In this document: positions 1 through 8,556 of the stretch, one piece after another
How positions within the stretch are numbered: the stretch's first letter is position 1
Layout: every line of letters starts with the position of its first letter
Assembly (NCBI GenBank): GCA_022360175.1
Contig: JAKSDI010000027.1
Coordinates: forward strand, 1 to 64,000
Direction of reading: 5' to 3'
DNA: 64,000 bases
DNA from: Chitinophagales bacterium
GTDB lineage: Bacteria; Bacteroidota; Bacteroidia; Chitinophagales; Saprospiraceae
Program-made: the position numbers and the translations under genes
Notes under the pieces: model-generated
What the model was told of the DNA's origin: nothing
Seen by the model: only the letters and a program-made list of their open reading frames with translations
Databases searched by the model: none

Positions 1-114
1 AGTAATCTATGGTGTCTTTTATGCTTACTCTTCGTTAGAGAACCCCTTGCGTAGCGCTGCTATGCGCGGGAACCTCCGCCTTGATTAAACATAAAATTCA
101 CAGACACCTCACTC

Positions 115-164
115 ATCCTTTCATACTTTACAAAGCACTAGTGCTTTGTAAAGTGTGAAAGGAT
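115..164. repeat. 50-bp near-perfect palindrome
   Basis: The inner 30 bases (125-154) are a perfect palindrome built from ACTTTACAAAGCACT and its complement. Outside one T/G mismatch the pairing continues for nine more bases on each side. The centre contains CTAG followed by TGCTTTG, the same sequence that ends the 225-bp element at 7463-7687. It therefore looks like two element ends lying head to head. It would form a long hairpin in RNA or single-stranded DNA. Confidence 0.85.
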
Positions 165-300
165 AGGTAGAGACTTCGGAGAAGTCGGAAATTTATGGAA
201 AAGGATTATGATGAGAGTTTCGACTTCGGATGAAGTCGCCTATTCTGTTATTTGTGCGACTTCATCCGAAGTCGAAAACTTTTTTGCCTAGGCAAAAAAG
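138..300 (+). mobile_element. MITE-like stem-loop element, copy 1 (right end missing)
   Basis: In order it shows: the terminal repeat CTAGTGCTTTG at 138; a small hairpin AGACTTCGGAGAAGTCGG (171-188); an 18-bp perfect inverted pair CGACTTCGGATGAAGTCG (221-238) and its complement (257-274) around an 18-base loop; and a perfect 22-bp palindrome beginning CTTTTTTGCCT (279-300). The same modules occur in reverse orientation at 7463-7687 with closely similar spacing. No ORF lies inside, so it would need a transposase supplied in trans. The right terminal repeat is not found here, so this copy is truncated. The rest of 1-419 shows nothing else recognisable. Confidence 0.75.
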
Positions 301-419
301 ATGATTGTGTCCCCTCTACTAATGCTACCGATAAATACAAATAACTTCATTCCTTAACCTATGTTAATGCTCCGATTTTATGTTCAGTCCATCTTTGCAC
401 TGAACATAAAATCTAGAAA

Positions 420-623
420 ATGAAAGCAATCAAATTTCTTTCGATGCTACTCATCTTATTCTACCGCCAGCCAGGAATGAATCAAGAAAGTGGCATATCC
501 CCCAAAGGATATTGGCAAATAGGACTTGGATTGGGAGAACTTCTTATAGGCGGAAGTTTCAAATCAAGCGTCACCAACATGTATAAAGTGTTCCATATTG
601 GACTGGCTTATCGCTTTCAATAA
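420..623 (+). pseudogene. Small ORF, possible remnant of an outer-membrane protein gene
   Basis: The 67-residue reading frame begins with a hydrophobic stretch (about residues 4-15) and ends with alternating residues and a terminal aromatic (HIGLAYRFQ). That ending resembles the last strand of an outer-membrane beta-barrel. The middle is too short for a barrel, so the simplest reading is a signal-peptide region joined to a last strand by internal deletion. I do not recognise a family. It lies 23 bases before the SDR gene, so it could also be a genuine small ORF leading that unit. Confidence 0.35.
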
Positions 624-646
624 TTCCTTTTAAATACTAATACACA

Positions 647-1381
647 ATGAATCTTTCAAATAATACGATACTAATAAGCGGAGGTACTTCCAGAATTGGG
701 TGGGCATTAGGGCAGGCTCTACTGAAGCTAAATAATACAGTAATCCTTATGGGTAGAAACCAGCAAAAGCTAAATGAAGCTCATCAGGCTGGATTTGAAA
801 CTATTTCCTGTGACCTAAGCCAACAACAGGAAATTGAAGAGGCTTCCGTTACTATTCAAAACAAATACCCACACTTGAATATGCTCTTCAATAATGCTGG
901 TGTACAGCACAATTACGACTTTACAGAGAGTGTGATCCCTATCCATAAAATAGCCCAGGAAATCAATATAAACGTTACTGGTCAAATAATCCTAACCCAA
1001 TTACTTATCCCCCTATTAGATCATAATCAAAATGCGTTTATAATAAATACGACTTCTGGCTTAGGAGCATTTCCAAAATCAGACGGATTGGTTTATAGCG
1101 CCAGTAAAGCTGCTATGCGAAATTTTACCGTGGGCCTGAGGTATAACCTAAAGAAAAATGGAATCTGCGTTCTGGAGTTTATGCCTCCGGTAACCGATAC
1201 TAATATGACCGCAGGAAGAGACGAGCAAAAAATGTCAGCAGATGAGCTTGTAAAGCATATTATACCTCAACTTCGGAAGGAAAAAAAGATATTAACAATA
1301 CCTAAAATGCGATTATTTCTTTGGATCGCCTTTTTTTTCCCTTTTCTTGCACATAAGATCTTATCTGGCCCAGAAAAGTAG
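647..1381 (+). CDS. SDR family oxidoreductase (DltE-like)
   Basis: Classical short-chain dehydrogenase of 244 residues, predicted to use NAD(P)(H). The cofactor loop is SGGTSRIG (residues 11-18), the structural motif is NNAG (82-85), and the catalytic set is Ser137, Tyr150 and Lys154 (YSASK). Length and layout fit the group often annotated as DltE-like, whose true substrates are mostly unknown. The C-terminus carries a hydrophobic tail (FLWIAFFFPFLAHKIL), which may tether it to the membrane. A decayed copy of the MITE-like element follows shortly after its stop. The family call is firm; the substrate is not known. Confidence 0.88.
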   Translation: MNLSNNTILISGGTSRIGWALGQALLKLNNTVILMGRNQQKLNEAHQAGFETISCDLSQQQEIEEASVTIQNKYPHLNMLFNNAGVQHNYDFTESVIPIHKIAQEININVTGQIILTQLLIPLLDHNQNAFIINTTSGLGAFPKSDGLVYSASKAAMRNFTVGLRYNLKKNGICVLEFMPPVTDTNMTAGRDEQKMSADELVKHIIPQLRKEKKILTIPKMRLFLWIAFFFPFLAHKILSGPEK

Positions 1382-1404
1382 GCAGTATACCTTAAAAGGG
1401 CTAC

Positions 1405-1505
1405 GTACTTTGTTAATACTGAAATGAGAGGTGTAGACTTCAGATGAAGTCGAAAGCTTTTTTGCCCAAGCAAAAAAGATGTGATTTCTCCGAAATCATT
1501 ATTCT
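1405..1505 (+). mobile_element. MITE-like element, copy 3 (internally deleted)
   Basis: The stretch TACTTTGTTAATACTGAAA near 1406 matches the terminal part of the 7463-7687 element read in reverse. It is followed by GTAGACTTC fused directly to AGATGAAGTCGAAAGC, as if the sequence between the first hairpin and the large stem had been deleted. The arms CTTTTTTGC (1457-1465) and GCAAAAAAG (1470-1478) and the GATTTCTCCGAAATC hairpin (1483-1497) are kept in the usual order. It is shorter than the other copies and has no clear right terminal repeat. Confidence 0.65.
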
Positions 1506-1539
1506 GACAGCTGACGTGAAGTAGCCATAAAATAGAAGC

Positions 1540-2052
1540 ATGAAGCCAAAACTCATCATACTATCTGACCTTTCGGGATATAGAACATCTGATTGGCAAC
1601 ATGCCTATGTAGAGTTTCTTTCCCCAAAGTACAGTATTAGTTTATATGATTCTACCCATTTAGGAGAGGTTGATACCAGCAGCCATTCAGAAGATATCCT
1701 TCATAAACAATTTGTCAATGGAGGGATTGATAGGGCAGTTGAAAATTTGCTAGCAAAAAATGACCAACCGGAAATCATCATAGGTTGCAGCGTAGGAGGT
1801 GTCATTGCCTGGAAAGCAGGGCTAAAAGGCCTGCTTTGTCAACGCCTTATAGCTATATCAGCTACCAGGTTGAGACATGAAATTGACAAGCCTTTCTTCC
1901 CCGTTGAATTGTATTATGGTGGCCTGGATAAATATAAACCTGACAATGATTGGTTTGAAAGGATGAATATACATCCCGAAATCCTTGCACAAGGAAATCA
2001 CGATATATATAAGGAGCCACCCTATATCGAATACTTTTCACGCAATATTTAG
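1540..2052 (+). CDS. Small alpha/beta-hydrolase-fold protein
   Basis: A 170-residue protein with no signal peptide, predicted cytoplasmic. The nucleophile elbow is GCSVGG with Ser84. A likely acid is in YYGGLDKY, and a likely His is in GNHDIY near residue 153. That order of Ser, Asp and His fits an alpha/beta hydrolase of minimal size without a lid domain. The substrate cannot be read from sequence. It follows the decayed repeat at 1405-1505 and stands alone. The fold is fairly certain; esterase or lipase activity is an inference. Confidence 0.75.
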   Translation: MKPKLIILSDLSGYRTSDWQHAYVEFLSPKYSISLYDSTHLGEVDTSSHSEDILHKQFVNGGIDRAVENLLAKNDQPEIIIGCSVGGVIAWKAGLKGLLCQRLIAISATRLRHEIDKPFFPVELYYGGLDKYKPDNDWFERMNIHPEILAQGNHDIYKEPPYIEYFSRNI

Positions 2053-2061
2053 AAATATATG

Positions 2062-2085
2062 TTGGCGAATAAATTCGTCGGTACA
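2062..2085. repeat. Short palindromic repeat, related to 39113-39170
   Basis: TTGGCGAATAAATTCGTCGG followed by TAC lies just after the hydrolase stop. Its complement is nearly the same as the left arm of the larger inverted repeat at 39113-39170. The core GGCGAATAAATTCG(C/T)C is self-complementary at both ends. Two intergenic occurrences in 64 kb suggest a dispersed REP-like family, here as a single arm. Confidence 0.6.
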
Positions 2086-2251
2086 ATAAATCCTATTTCC
2101 ATCTTGTAAATTGTCCAAAAAAGACAAACATCCAGCTACTCTTACTTCTTAATTTTGTCATTGCACTCCCCTGATAATAAATGATAGAAACACTTAGCTC
2201 TATATAATCAGGGTCCCACAAAATATCTACCAACACTTAGCCTTCTGTAAA

Positions 2252-3166
2252 ATGAAACATTACAGCCTGTTTTTATCATGCCTGTGCTGCATAGCCTTTT
2301 TTTCTGACCTATCTGCTCAAAAAGAATTGGAAATAGCACGCTTAAGTTACTATACCGAACAAGAAGCAAGTATTAGTGACAATTCTTTTGAAATCCCCGA
2401 CGATACTAAAATAACTACCAGAGTAGCAGAAGTACTATTTCGGTATGGCCATCCAGTAGGAAAGGCAGGCCTGGAATTGTCTTATGAGCTCACTTTTTTA
2501 AATTTTAATCAGCGAATCAACTTTCCAGGTATGGTAACTGATTCTACTTTTTCATCCATTCATCAAAACGTTTATACGACTCCTGCTTTCTCACAAATAA
2601 GCCTCACTACAGGGGTTAGTAAATCGTTTACTAAAGGCTGGAAAGGATCAACGACCTTTTCCTTCAATCTGACAGATGACCTGTTTGGTGCTGCTATACA
2701 AAACAATTTGACCTGGGGAAGTACAGCCTATTTCGAAAAAACGCACAATGAGTATTTCTCTTACGGCTTAGGTATATTCGCTAATCAATTGGAAGGTAGA
2801 TTTCTAATTGCCCCTATCTTAGATTTAAACCTCCACAATGAAAAATGGGGCCTTAATTTATTACTACCTCAAAAAGCTACACTTTGGCACAGGATTTCTA
2901 AAAAAAGTTATGTCGATGTTTATGCAAGCCTCTATTCCTATTCATTAAAATTTCAACCTTCAAACCCCGTAACTGCTACAGATATTATTATGATTAGATC
3001 CGGTATTAATTATAGCTACATTTGGGAAGAGTTCTTAAAATTATCCCTTGGCTTCTATCTCCCTATAAATTATCACATAATAGCTACTAAAAGAGCATCT
3101 TTTGATTATGTAATAGGAAATACGTTGGGGCTAAACCTGAGCATTAGCATGATTCTTCCAGAATAA
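2252..3166 (+). CDS. Predicted outer-membrane beta-barrel protein
   Basis: A 304-residue protein with an N-terminal signal peptide (about residues 1-22, ending LSAQ). The rest is rich in alternating hydrophobic/polar segments with many aromatics, as expected of a beta-barrel. The overall pattern recalls the DUF6268 family of Bacteroidota barrels, but I cannot confirm this without a profile search. There are no catalytic motifs. It sits alone between the small hydrolase and the histidine kinase, so context gives no hint of ligand. Confidence 0.65.
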   Translation: MKHYSLFLSCLCCIAFFSDLSAQKELEIARLSYYTEQEASISDNSFEIPDDTKITTRVAEVLFRYGHPVGKAGLELSYELTFLNFNQRINFPGMVTDSTFSSIHQNVYTTPAFSQISLTTGVSKSFTKGWKGSTTFSFNLTDDLFGAAIQNNLTWGSTAYFEKTHNEYFSYGLGIFANQLEGRFLIAPILDLNLHNEKWGLNLLLPQKATLWHRISKKSYVDVYASLYSYSLKFQPSNPVTATDIIMIRSGINYSYIWEEFLKLSLGFYLPINYHIIATKRASFDYVIGNTLGLNLSISMILPE

Positions 3167-3359
3167 CAGGCATAATAAGTTCTTCGTCTATTGATGATTT
3201 TTATATTATTTAGACTGTCACATTCATTTCAACAAATCATGTAGTAATACAACAAAAGACCTATCTAAGCCCTTGTTCTAGTTTAAAAGCTTGTACTTTT
3301 AGGTGCCAGTGTAATACTACTCTATATAAAAGTACACCTATAATTAAACGGATAGGAAT

Positions 3360-4622
3360 ATGCTTTTAAAAAGTATAGCCATAAAAAACAATAATACTCA
3401 TAAGTTTAACCACCAGCTTCAAATTGAGTCGTCTGTACGCTTTATTTTAATAGGCATCGTCTTTTTATCTATACATCTTATTAAGACCATTATTATTGGC
3501 AGCCACTATGGAGATTTTTTGACAACAATAGGGTGGTTAGTCTTACTATCTGCTTGTTATATTTTAAGCTATTTCAAACAATATCATTCATTTAGAGTAC
3601 TGGCTATAGCAGGAGGAAGCATTTTCCTTTTCGCTATACATATCATTTTTGGGCCACAGCCAGATCGAGAATCGCTGTATGTTTTATTTATCCTACTCTC
3701 TATATTCTTCTTTGAATTAAAGATAGCTCAATATATAGCCTTGTACATTGTAGCTTTGTATTTAACTGCTTCGATCTATAATATACTTTACCCTCCCATC
3801 ATAATAAAAGAAACCAATGTAGCATCTACATCGATTGAATACTTCCTATTCGTTGTACTGTGTATTGTTTTTTTGACAAAACAACTAATACTCAAATTTC
3901 AAAAATATTCGCAATCACTCATTGAAGTAAATCGGGAGCTAGATCAAAAAAATCAACAATTACAGGAGTTTAATTATATACTCTCCCATGATATAAAAGA
4001 GCCCATTAGAAACATCGTAAGTTTTTCGCAACTTATTAAGTCCAGAGGAGAATTAGCCCCTCCTTTTAATGAATTTTTAAATCATGTAATTACTTCCGGG
4101 CAACAATTAAACTCTTTAGTTGAAGATACCATATTGCTACAGGCAGATTATAGAGGTAAACTAACGAAAGAACCCCTACAGCTTGCTACTGTAATAGAGC
4201 ATGTGAAAGACCTTCTGGAGAAAGAGATAAGAGAAAAAGGAGTGATTATCAATTATAAAGAAAACCCATTTTTTCACAGTAGTAAATCCTTATTAATCCT
4301 CATTCTACACAAAATAATATCTAACAGCATTCACTATAATAACTCAACTACTCCTGTTATCAACATTTCCACATCTGTGTCCGATTCTCAGGTATCTATC
4401 ACTATTCAGGACAACGGCATAGGTATCGAACCGGAATTCACAGAAAAAATATTTTCTCGTTTCAAGCGCCTCAATGCTGAAAAACCCAAGGGTTCCGGAT
4501 TAGGATTAAATATTGCCAGAAGATTTGCTCAACAACTAAATGGAGATATCCAGCTAGTCTACTCTAAACCTAATGAGGGTTCTATTTTTCAATTGGATTT
4601 TGAAAATTCACTCCCAAAATAG
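3360..4622 (+). CDS. Membrane-bound sensor histidine kinase
   Basis: Signal-transducing kinase of 420 residues. About six transmembrane helices fill residues 27-176, with little extracytoplasmic sequence, so the sensor is probably the membrane domain itself. A short coiled coil (180-204) leads to the HisKA box, FNYILSHDIKEP, with phospho-acceptor His210. The HATPase domain has an N-box (HKIISNSIHYNN), a G1 box (DNGIGIE) and a G2 box (GSGLGLNIARRF). No receiver domain is attached and no response regulator gene is adjacent. The next gene, 80 bases downstream, encodes a TPR/AraC regulator and may belong to the same circuit, but that is inference. Confidence 0.9.
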   Translation: MLLKSIAIKNNNTHKFNHQLQIESSVRFILIGIVFLSIHLIKTIIIGSHYGDFLTTIGWLVLLSACYILSYFKQYHSFRVLAIAGGSIFLFAIHIIFGPQPDRESLYVLFILLSIFFFELKIAQYIALYIVALYLTASIYNILYPPIIIKETNVASTSIEYFLFVVLCIVFLTKQLILKFQKYSQSLIEVNRELDQKNQQLQEFNYILSHDIKEPIRNIVSFSQLIKSRGELAPPFNEFLNHVITSGQQLNSLVEDTILLQADYRGKLTKEPLQLATVIEHVKDLLEKEIREKGVIINYKENPFFHSSKSLLILILHKIISNSIHYNNSTTPVINISTSVSDSQVSITIQDNGIGIEPEFTEKIFSRFKRLNAEKPKGSGLGLNIARRFAQQLNGDIQLVYSKPNEGSIFQLDFENSLPK

Positions 4623-4701
4623 TTTTTATCTTACGGATTCTTTAATAGAACACTCCGTGGTACTTTAGGAAACGAATTTTTATAAAGACAATAGACCATA
4701 A

Positions 4702-6459
4702 GTGAATCAAAAATCCATTGCAGTACTCCCTTTTAACAATATCAGCTCTGATACCGAAAATGAATACTTTGCTGATGGAATAACTGAAGAATTAATCATT
4801 ACCCTTAGCAAGATTGAGGGGCTGAAGGTTACTGCACGAACTTCTTCTTTCGCCTATAAAGGCAAAAAGACAGATATAAGAACTATTGGTAACGAACTAG
4901 GAGTCTCTACTGTTCTTGAAGGGAGTATTCGAACATCCGGTAAGCGTATTCGTATTACTACACAGTTAATCCGTACAGATAATGGCTTCCATATTTGGGC
5001 GGAGAGTTTTGATAGAGAATTGACTGATATTTTTCAATTACAAGACGAAATAAGCCTGCTTATTGCAGAAAAAATCAGGGAAAATTTTGGCCATATTGAA
5101 ATTGAAGATCATTTAGTACAAGCCAAAACATCTAATATAGAATCCTATCAGCAATATCTTAAAGGCCGCTTTTATCAGCTCAACTGGAAATTGGAAGATT
5201 TTAGCCGGGCCATCGATTGTTACAAATTAAGTATTAAGCTGGACCCCCAATACTATCAACCTTATTTCGGCATAGTGCAGTGTTATGGCATTCTCGCTTC
5301 CTGGAACTTTATGGATAAACAAAAAGCGCTTAAAGAAGCTAACTATTATTTAAAAAAGGGATTGCTACTTTTTTCTGAAAGTCCGGAAGCCTATTTTTCA
5401 CAAGCGACAAATGCATTTTGGGTTCATTGGAAACCTTACCTCGGCCTGAAACACCTGAATAAGGCACTAGCTATATCCCCCAATGATACAGAGTGTCTGG
5501 AATCATCTGCTGAATGTTATACTGCCCTGGGCCTGTTTGACAAGGCTTTAGAAAGGGTCAATAAGGCCCTAGAGAACAACCCATTATCTCCCAATCATTG
5601 CTACACCAGAGGTAATATTCATTATTTACAAGGAGATTTTAACGAAGCATTGAAATGGATGAGGAAAGCCCAGGATATTGACCCAAAATGGGATCTAGCA
5701 ATCAAAGTAGAAGCCTGTTGTTATATCTTGCAAAAAGATAAACCTTCATTGGTCCAACTGCTTGAATACTATCCTGAAATGTCAAACAGTTCCTGTCTAA
5801 TATCTCTGTACGAAGTCAAAAATGAAAACAAGCGTTTATCTCCCTCAGAATTTGGTATCAGTCACACAGGCTATTTGCCGTGGGAGGTATATATTCCATT
5901 GTACCTTGGGAATCAAGAAGATGCTATCCAGGCACTCAAACAGGGAATTGACAAACGAATAGGCCAATACATAAACTTCAGAAGTGACCCTTTACTCTCT
6001 CCTCTTAAAGAACACCCTACTTATCAACTACTCTGTCAAAAGACATTTCCTCAGAATGAGGCTACTAAGCCAGTTTCTCTTCCCAAGCAAACAAAGTTTC
6101 CTCGCTTGACAGAACAGGAAGTAAAAATATACCAGGCAGCCTTGTTAGATGTAATGGATACCAATCGCATTTATCTCGACCCTAATCTTACTCTGCGATC
6201 TTTATCAGAACAAATTAATCTGCATCCTAATAAATTATCCTGGCTTTTAAATGAAATCGTTGGAATGAACTTCAACGAATTTGTCAACAAATATCGGCTT
6301 GAAACATTCCAGGCTTTAGCCCGGCAGCCCGATATGAGCCATTTGACCATCCTTGGCCTGGCTTATGAGTGTGGCTTTAATTCTAAATCCGTCTTTAATG
6401 AATTCTTCAAAAAAACAATAGGACAAACTCCTAGCGCCTGGCTTCGAAAAAATCGATAA
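4702..6459 (+). CDS. TolB-like/TPR/AraC-family transcriptional regulator
   Basis: A 585-residue cytoplasmic regulator. Residues 1-130 resemble the TolB/FlgO-like domain common in adenylate-cyclase-linked regulators (KSIAVLPF, then FADGITEELI). Residues about 150-400 contain TPR-type helical repeats. Residues about 470-585 form an AraC-type double helix-turn-helix, ending GQTPSAWLRK. The start is GTG; the in-frame codon just before it is TAA, so translation cannot begin further upstream. It follows the histidine kinase by 80 bases. It probably senses a protein or ligand through the TPR part and may control its own neighbourhood. Target genes are unknown. Confidence 0.85.
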   Translation: MNQKSIAVLPFNNISSDTENEYFADGITEELIITLSKIEGLKVTARTSSFAYKGKKTDIRTIGNELGVSTVLEGSIRTSGKRIRITTQLIRTDNGFHIWAESFDRELTDIFQLQDEISLLIAEKIRENFGHIEIEDHLVQAKTSNIESYQQYLKGRFYQLNWKLEDFSRAIDCYKLSIKLDPQYYQPYFGIVQCYGILASWNFMDKQKALKEANYYLKKGLLLFSESPEAYFSQATNAFWVHWKPYLGLKHLNKALAISPNDTECLESSAECYTALGLFDKALERVNKALENNPLSPNHCYTRGNIHYLQGDFNEALKWMRKAQDIDPKWDLAIKVEACCYILQKDKPSLVQLLEYYPEMSNSSCLISLYEVKNENKRLSPSEFGISHTGYLPWEVYIPLYLGNQEDAIQALKQGIDKRIGQYINFRSDPLLSPLKEHPTYQLLCQKTFPQNEATKPVSLPKQTKFPRLTEQEVKIYQAALLDVMDTNRIYLDPNLTLRSLSEQINLHPNKLSWLLNEIVGMNFNEFVNKYRLETFQALARQPDMSHLTILGLAYECGFNSKSVFNEFFKKTIGQTPSAWLRKNR

Positions 6460-6590
6460 TAGCTACATTCTGAAGTCCTGATTTTCATCATACTACTTTC
6501 CAGCGGCCCTAACTTTTTTTTCCGGACGATTTCATTCCCCAATCCTGCCAGTTTTGTCATGTATTTAAACAACTTACAAAAGTCTGAAAC

Positions 6591-7466
6591 ATGGCAACAA
6601 TAATATTAGCAGGAGCAACTGGTTATCTCGGCAGCCATTTGGTAAAAGTAATGCAAGATCAACATTTTTCTTTCAAAGCCATTGCCAGGAATAATAAGAA
6701 ACTGATCCGTATGGGTTTGAATGAAGATCAGATTCTCCAGGCAGAAGTAACCCAAGCCCAAACATTAAAAGGCCTATTGGAAGGGGCAGATATTCTCATA
6801 TCAACAATAGGAATTACCCGTCAAAAGGATGGCTTAACGTATATGGATGTTGACTATCAGGCCAATCTCAATTTACTGGAAGAAGCCAAAAAGGCAGGTG
6901 TGAAAAAGTTTATTTATGTGGCGGCTATTAATGGTGACAAAATGAGGCACCTAAAAATCATGGCCGCCAAAGAGCAATTTGTAGATGCTCTCAAAACTTC
7001 TGGAATAGAGTATATCATAGTGCGCCCCAATGGCTTTTTCTCCGATATGAAGGATTTTCTTGAAATGGCAAAAAAAGGCAAAGTTTACCTTTTCGGAGAT
7101 GGCAATTTCAAACTAAATCCAATACACGGCGAAGATCTTGCTAAGGCCATTCTTGACACCATCAATCAATCTAATGTAGAAATAGAAGTGGGTGGCCCGG
7201 ATATCCTTTCTCAAAATGAGATAGCCGAAATGGCATTAAATGCTCACGGCAAACCAATAAAAATCCTTCATTTACCTGATTGGATTAGGAAAGCGGTTAT
7301 CATACTGGTAAGAACTTTTACTTCTTCAAAAACATACGGCCCAATTGAGTTTTTTCTAAGTATGATGGGACAAGATAATATTGCCCCTCGGTATGGCATG
7401 CTTCGTTTACAATCCTTTTTCATCCACACAGCCGATAGCATAGAAGAGCAAATAGATAAGAACTAG
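6591..7466 (+). CDS. NAD(P)-binding atypical SDR (NmrA/NDUFA9-like)
   Basis: A 291-residue Rossmann protein. The dinucleotide loop is GATGYLG (residues 8-14). The region FIYVAAINGDK followed by KEQFVDALKTSG and YIIVRPNGFFSD is typical of atypical extended SDRs that bind NAD(P)H, often without classical dehydrogenase activity. There is no YxxxK in the usual place. The TAG stop (7464-7466) lies inside the left terminal repeat of the MITE-like element, so the insertion may have set the present C-terminus. A hairpin that could be the old terminator (7733-7767) now lies beyond the element. Substrate unknown. Confidence 0.82.
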   Translation: MATIILAGATGYLGSHLVKVMQDQHFSFKAIARNNKKLIRMGLNEDQILQAEVTQAQTLKGLLEGADILISTIGITRQKDGLTYMDVDYQANLNLLEEAKKAGVKKFIYVAAINGDKMRHLKIMAAKEQFVDALKTSGIEYIIVRPNGFFSDMKDFLEMAKKGKVYLFGDGNFKLNPIHGEDLAKAILDTINQSNVEIEVGGPDILSQNEIAEMALNAHGKPIKILHLPDWIRKAVIILVRTFTSSKTYGPIEFFLSMMGQDNIAPRYGMLRLQSFFIHTADSIEEQIDKN

Positions 7467-7687
7467 TGCTTTGTTAATTGTGAAAAACCGAGTTTGGTTG
7501 GAATATTAATTTCGGAGAAATCATACCTTTTTTGCTTAGGCAAAAAAGTTCTCGACTTCGGATGAAGTCGCACAAATAATACAACATACGACTTCATCCG
7601 AAGTCGAAACGCTACACTGAACATTTTCAATAAACTTCCGACTTCTCCGAAGTCTCTACCGCGCTTTCAGTATTAACAAAGCACTAG
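7463..7687 (-). mobile_element. MITE-like element, copy 2 (complete, 225 bp)
   Basis: The element is bounded by perfect 15-bp terminal inverted repeats: CTAGTGCTTTGTTAA at 7463-7477 and its complement at 7673-7687. Inside, in reverse orientation to copy 1, are the T-rich palindrome (7527-7548), the 18-bp stem arms CGACTTCGGATGAAGTCG (7553-7570) and complement (7589-7606), and a GACTTC hairpin near 7640-7655. There is no ORF. A target-site duplication is not obvious, although CTAG at both outer ends could be one. The mobilising transposase is not in this window. Confidence 0.8.
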
Positions 7688-7732
7688 CTATCAGGAAAAG
7701 TCATCAGATAAGCATTCGTCCAATCTACTTTC

Positions 7733-7767
7733 AACCCATACGCCAGCCCGAAGCTAGTGTATGGGTT
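7733..7767. terminator. Hairpin in the gap before the Crp-like gene
   Basis: AACCCATAC (7733-7741) pairs perfectly with GTATGGGTT (7759-7767) around a 17-base loop. There is no good T-run after it. It may be the original terminator of the upstream SDR gene, now separated from it by the MITE-like element. The rest of 7688-7898 shows only unremarkable sequence. Confidence 0.4.
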
Positions 7768-7898
7768 TATAAATGTAAGCCTGATTTGATCTGTTGAAGC
7801 CGTAAGAGGACAAACATCAATTAATAAATAATGACAGGAAATGCCTACTATTTGGTAGTTTCATAAAAGCTAACGTCCTTTAGAGTCTATTAAAAATA

Positions 7899-8483
7899 AT
7901 GATTGTGATGAACTACCTCTTATCCGAAATCACTCAAAAAGTTTATCCAATTTCACGGACTTCTCTGGAGATACTGGAAGCACAGTTTGAACTTGAAACC
8001 TTTGAAAAAAAGGATATAATTATTCGGGCGAAAGCCAGCAACAATAAAGAATACTTCCTACTTGATGGTATCTGTAGAAGCTTCCTGATCAATCCACTTA
8101 GCGAAGAGACTACGCTTTCTTTTTATACCTCAAACACTGTCATATCTCCTTTTATTACAAGGACAAAAGAAGGAAAGTCACTTTACAACCTACAAGCATT
8201 AACCAAGGTCAAACTAGCATCTATTAATAGTGCTGTATTTGCAGAAATGCGAATCGAAAACTCAGAAATCCGAAATTTTGCCCATACCGTTTTGCAAAAT
8301 GAGCTTATCAAAAAAGTAGATAAAGAAGTGGGGCTCGCATCACTTACTGCGGCAGAACGGCTTAAGAAATTCCGTATAGACTACCCAATGCTGGAGAATT
8401 TGATCCCCCACCCCTATATCGCCTCTTATCTGGGCATCACCAATATCTCCCTGAGTCGATTGCGAAGAAACTTAAAAGAGTAG
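7899..8483 (+). CDS. Crp/Fnr-family transcriptional regulator
   Basis: A 194-residue protein with a cyclic-nucleotide-binding-like beta-roll (about residues 10-120) and a C-terminal winged helix (about 145-190, with HPYIASYLGITNISLSRLRR as recognition region). The phosphate-binding cassette of true cAMP sensors is not evident, as in most Bacteroidota members of this family, so the ligand is unknown. Start could be the first ATG or the ATG at 7908; both are three codons apart. It lies 73 bases before the serine hydrolase operon and probably regulates it. Confidence 0.85.
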   Translation: MIVMNYLLSEITQKVYPISRTSLEILEAQFELETFEKKDIIIRAKASNNKEYFLLDGICRSFLINPLSEETTLSFYTSNTVISPFITRTKEGKSLYNLQALTKVKLASINSAVFAEMRIENSEIRNFAHTVLQNELIKKVDKEVGLASLTAAERLKKFRIDYPMLENLIPHPYIASYLGITNISLSRLRRNLKE

Positions 8484-8556
8484 GAATGCCTGCTAACGCT
8501 TTTTATCATTTGTTAATGAAATGCACTTGCCAGGCAACTAATTTTGATGAAAAATT

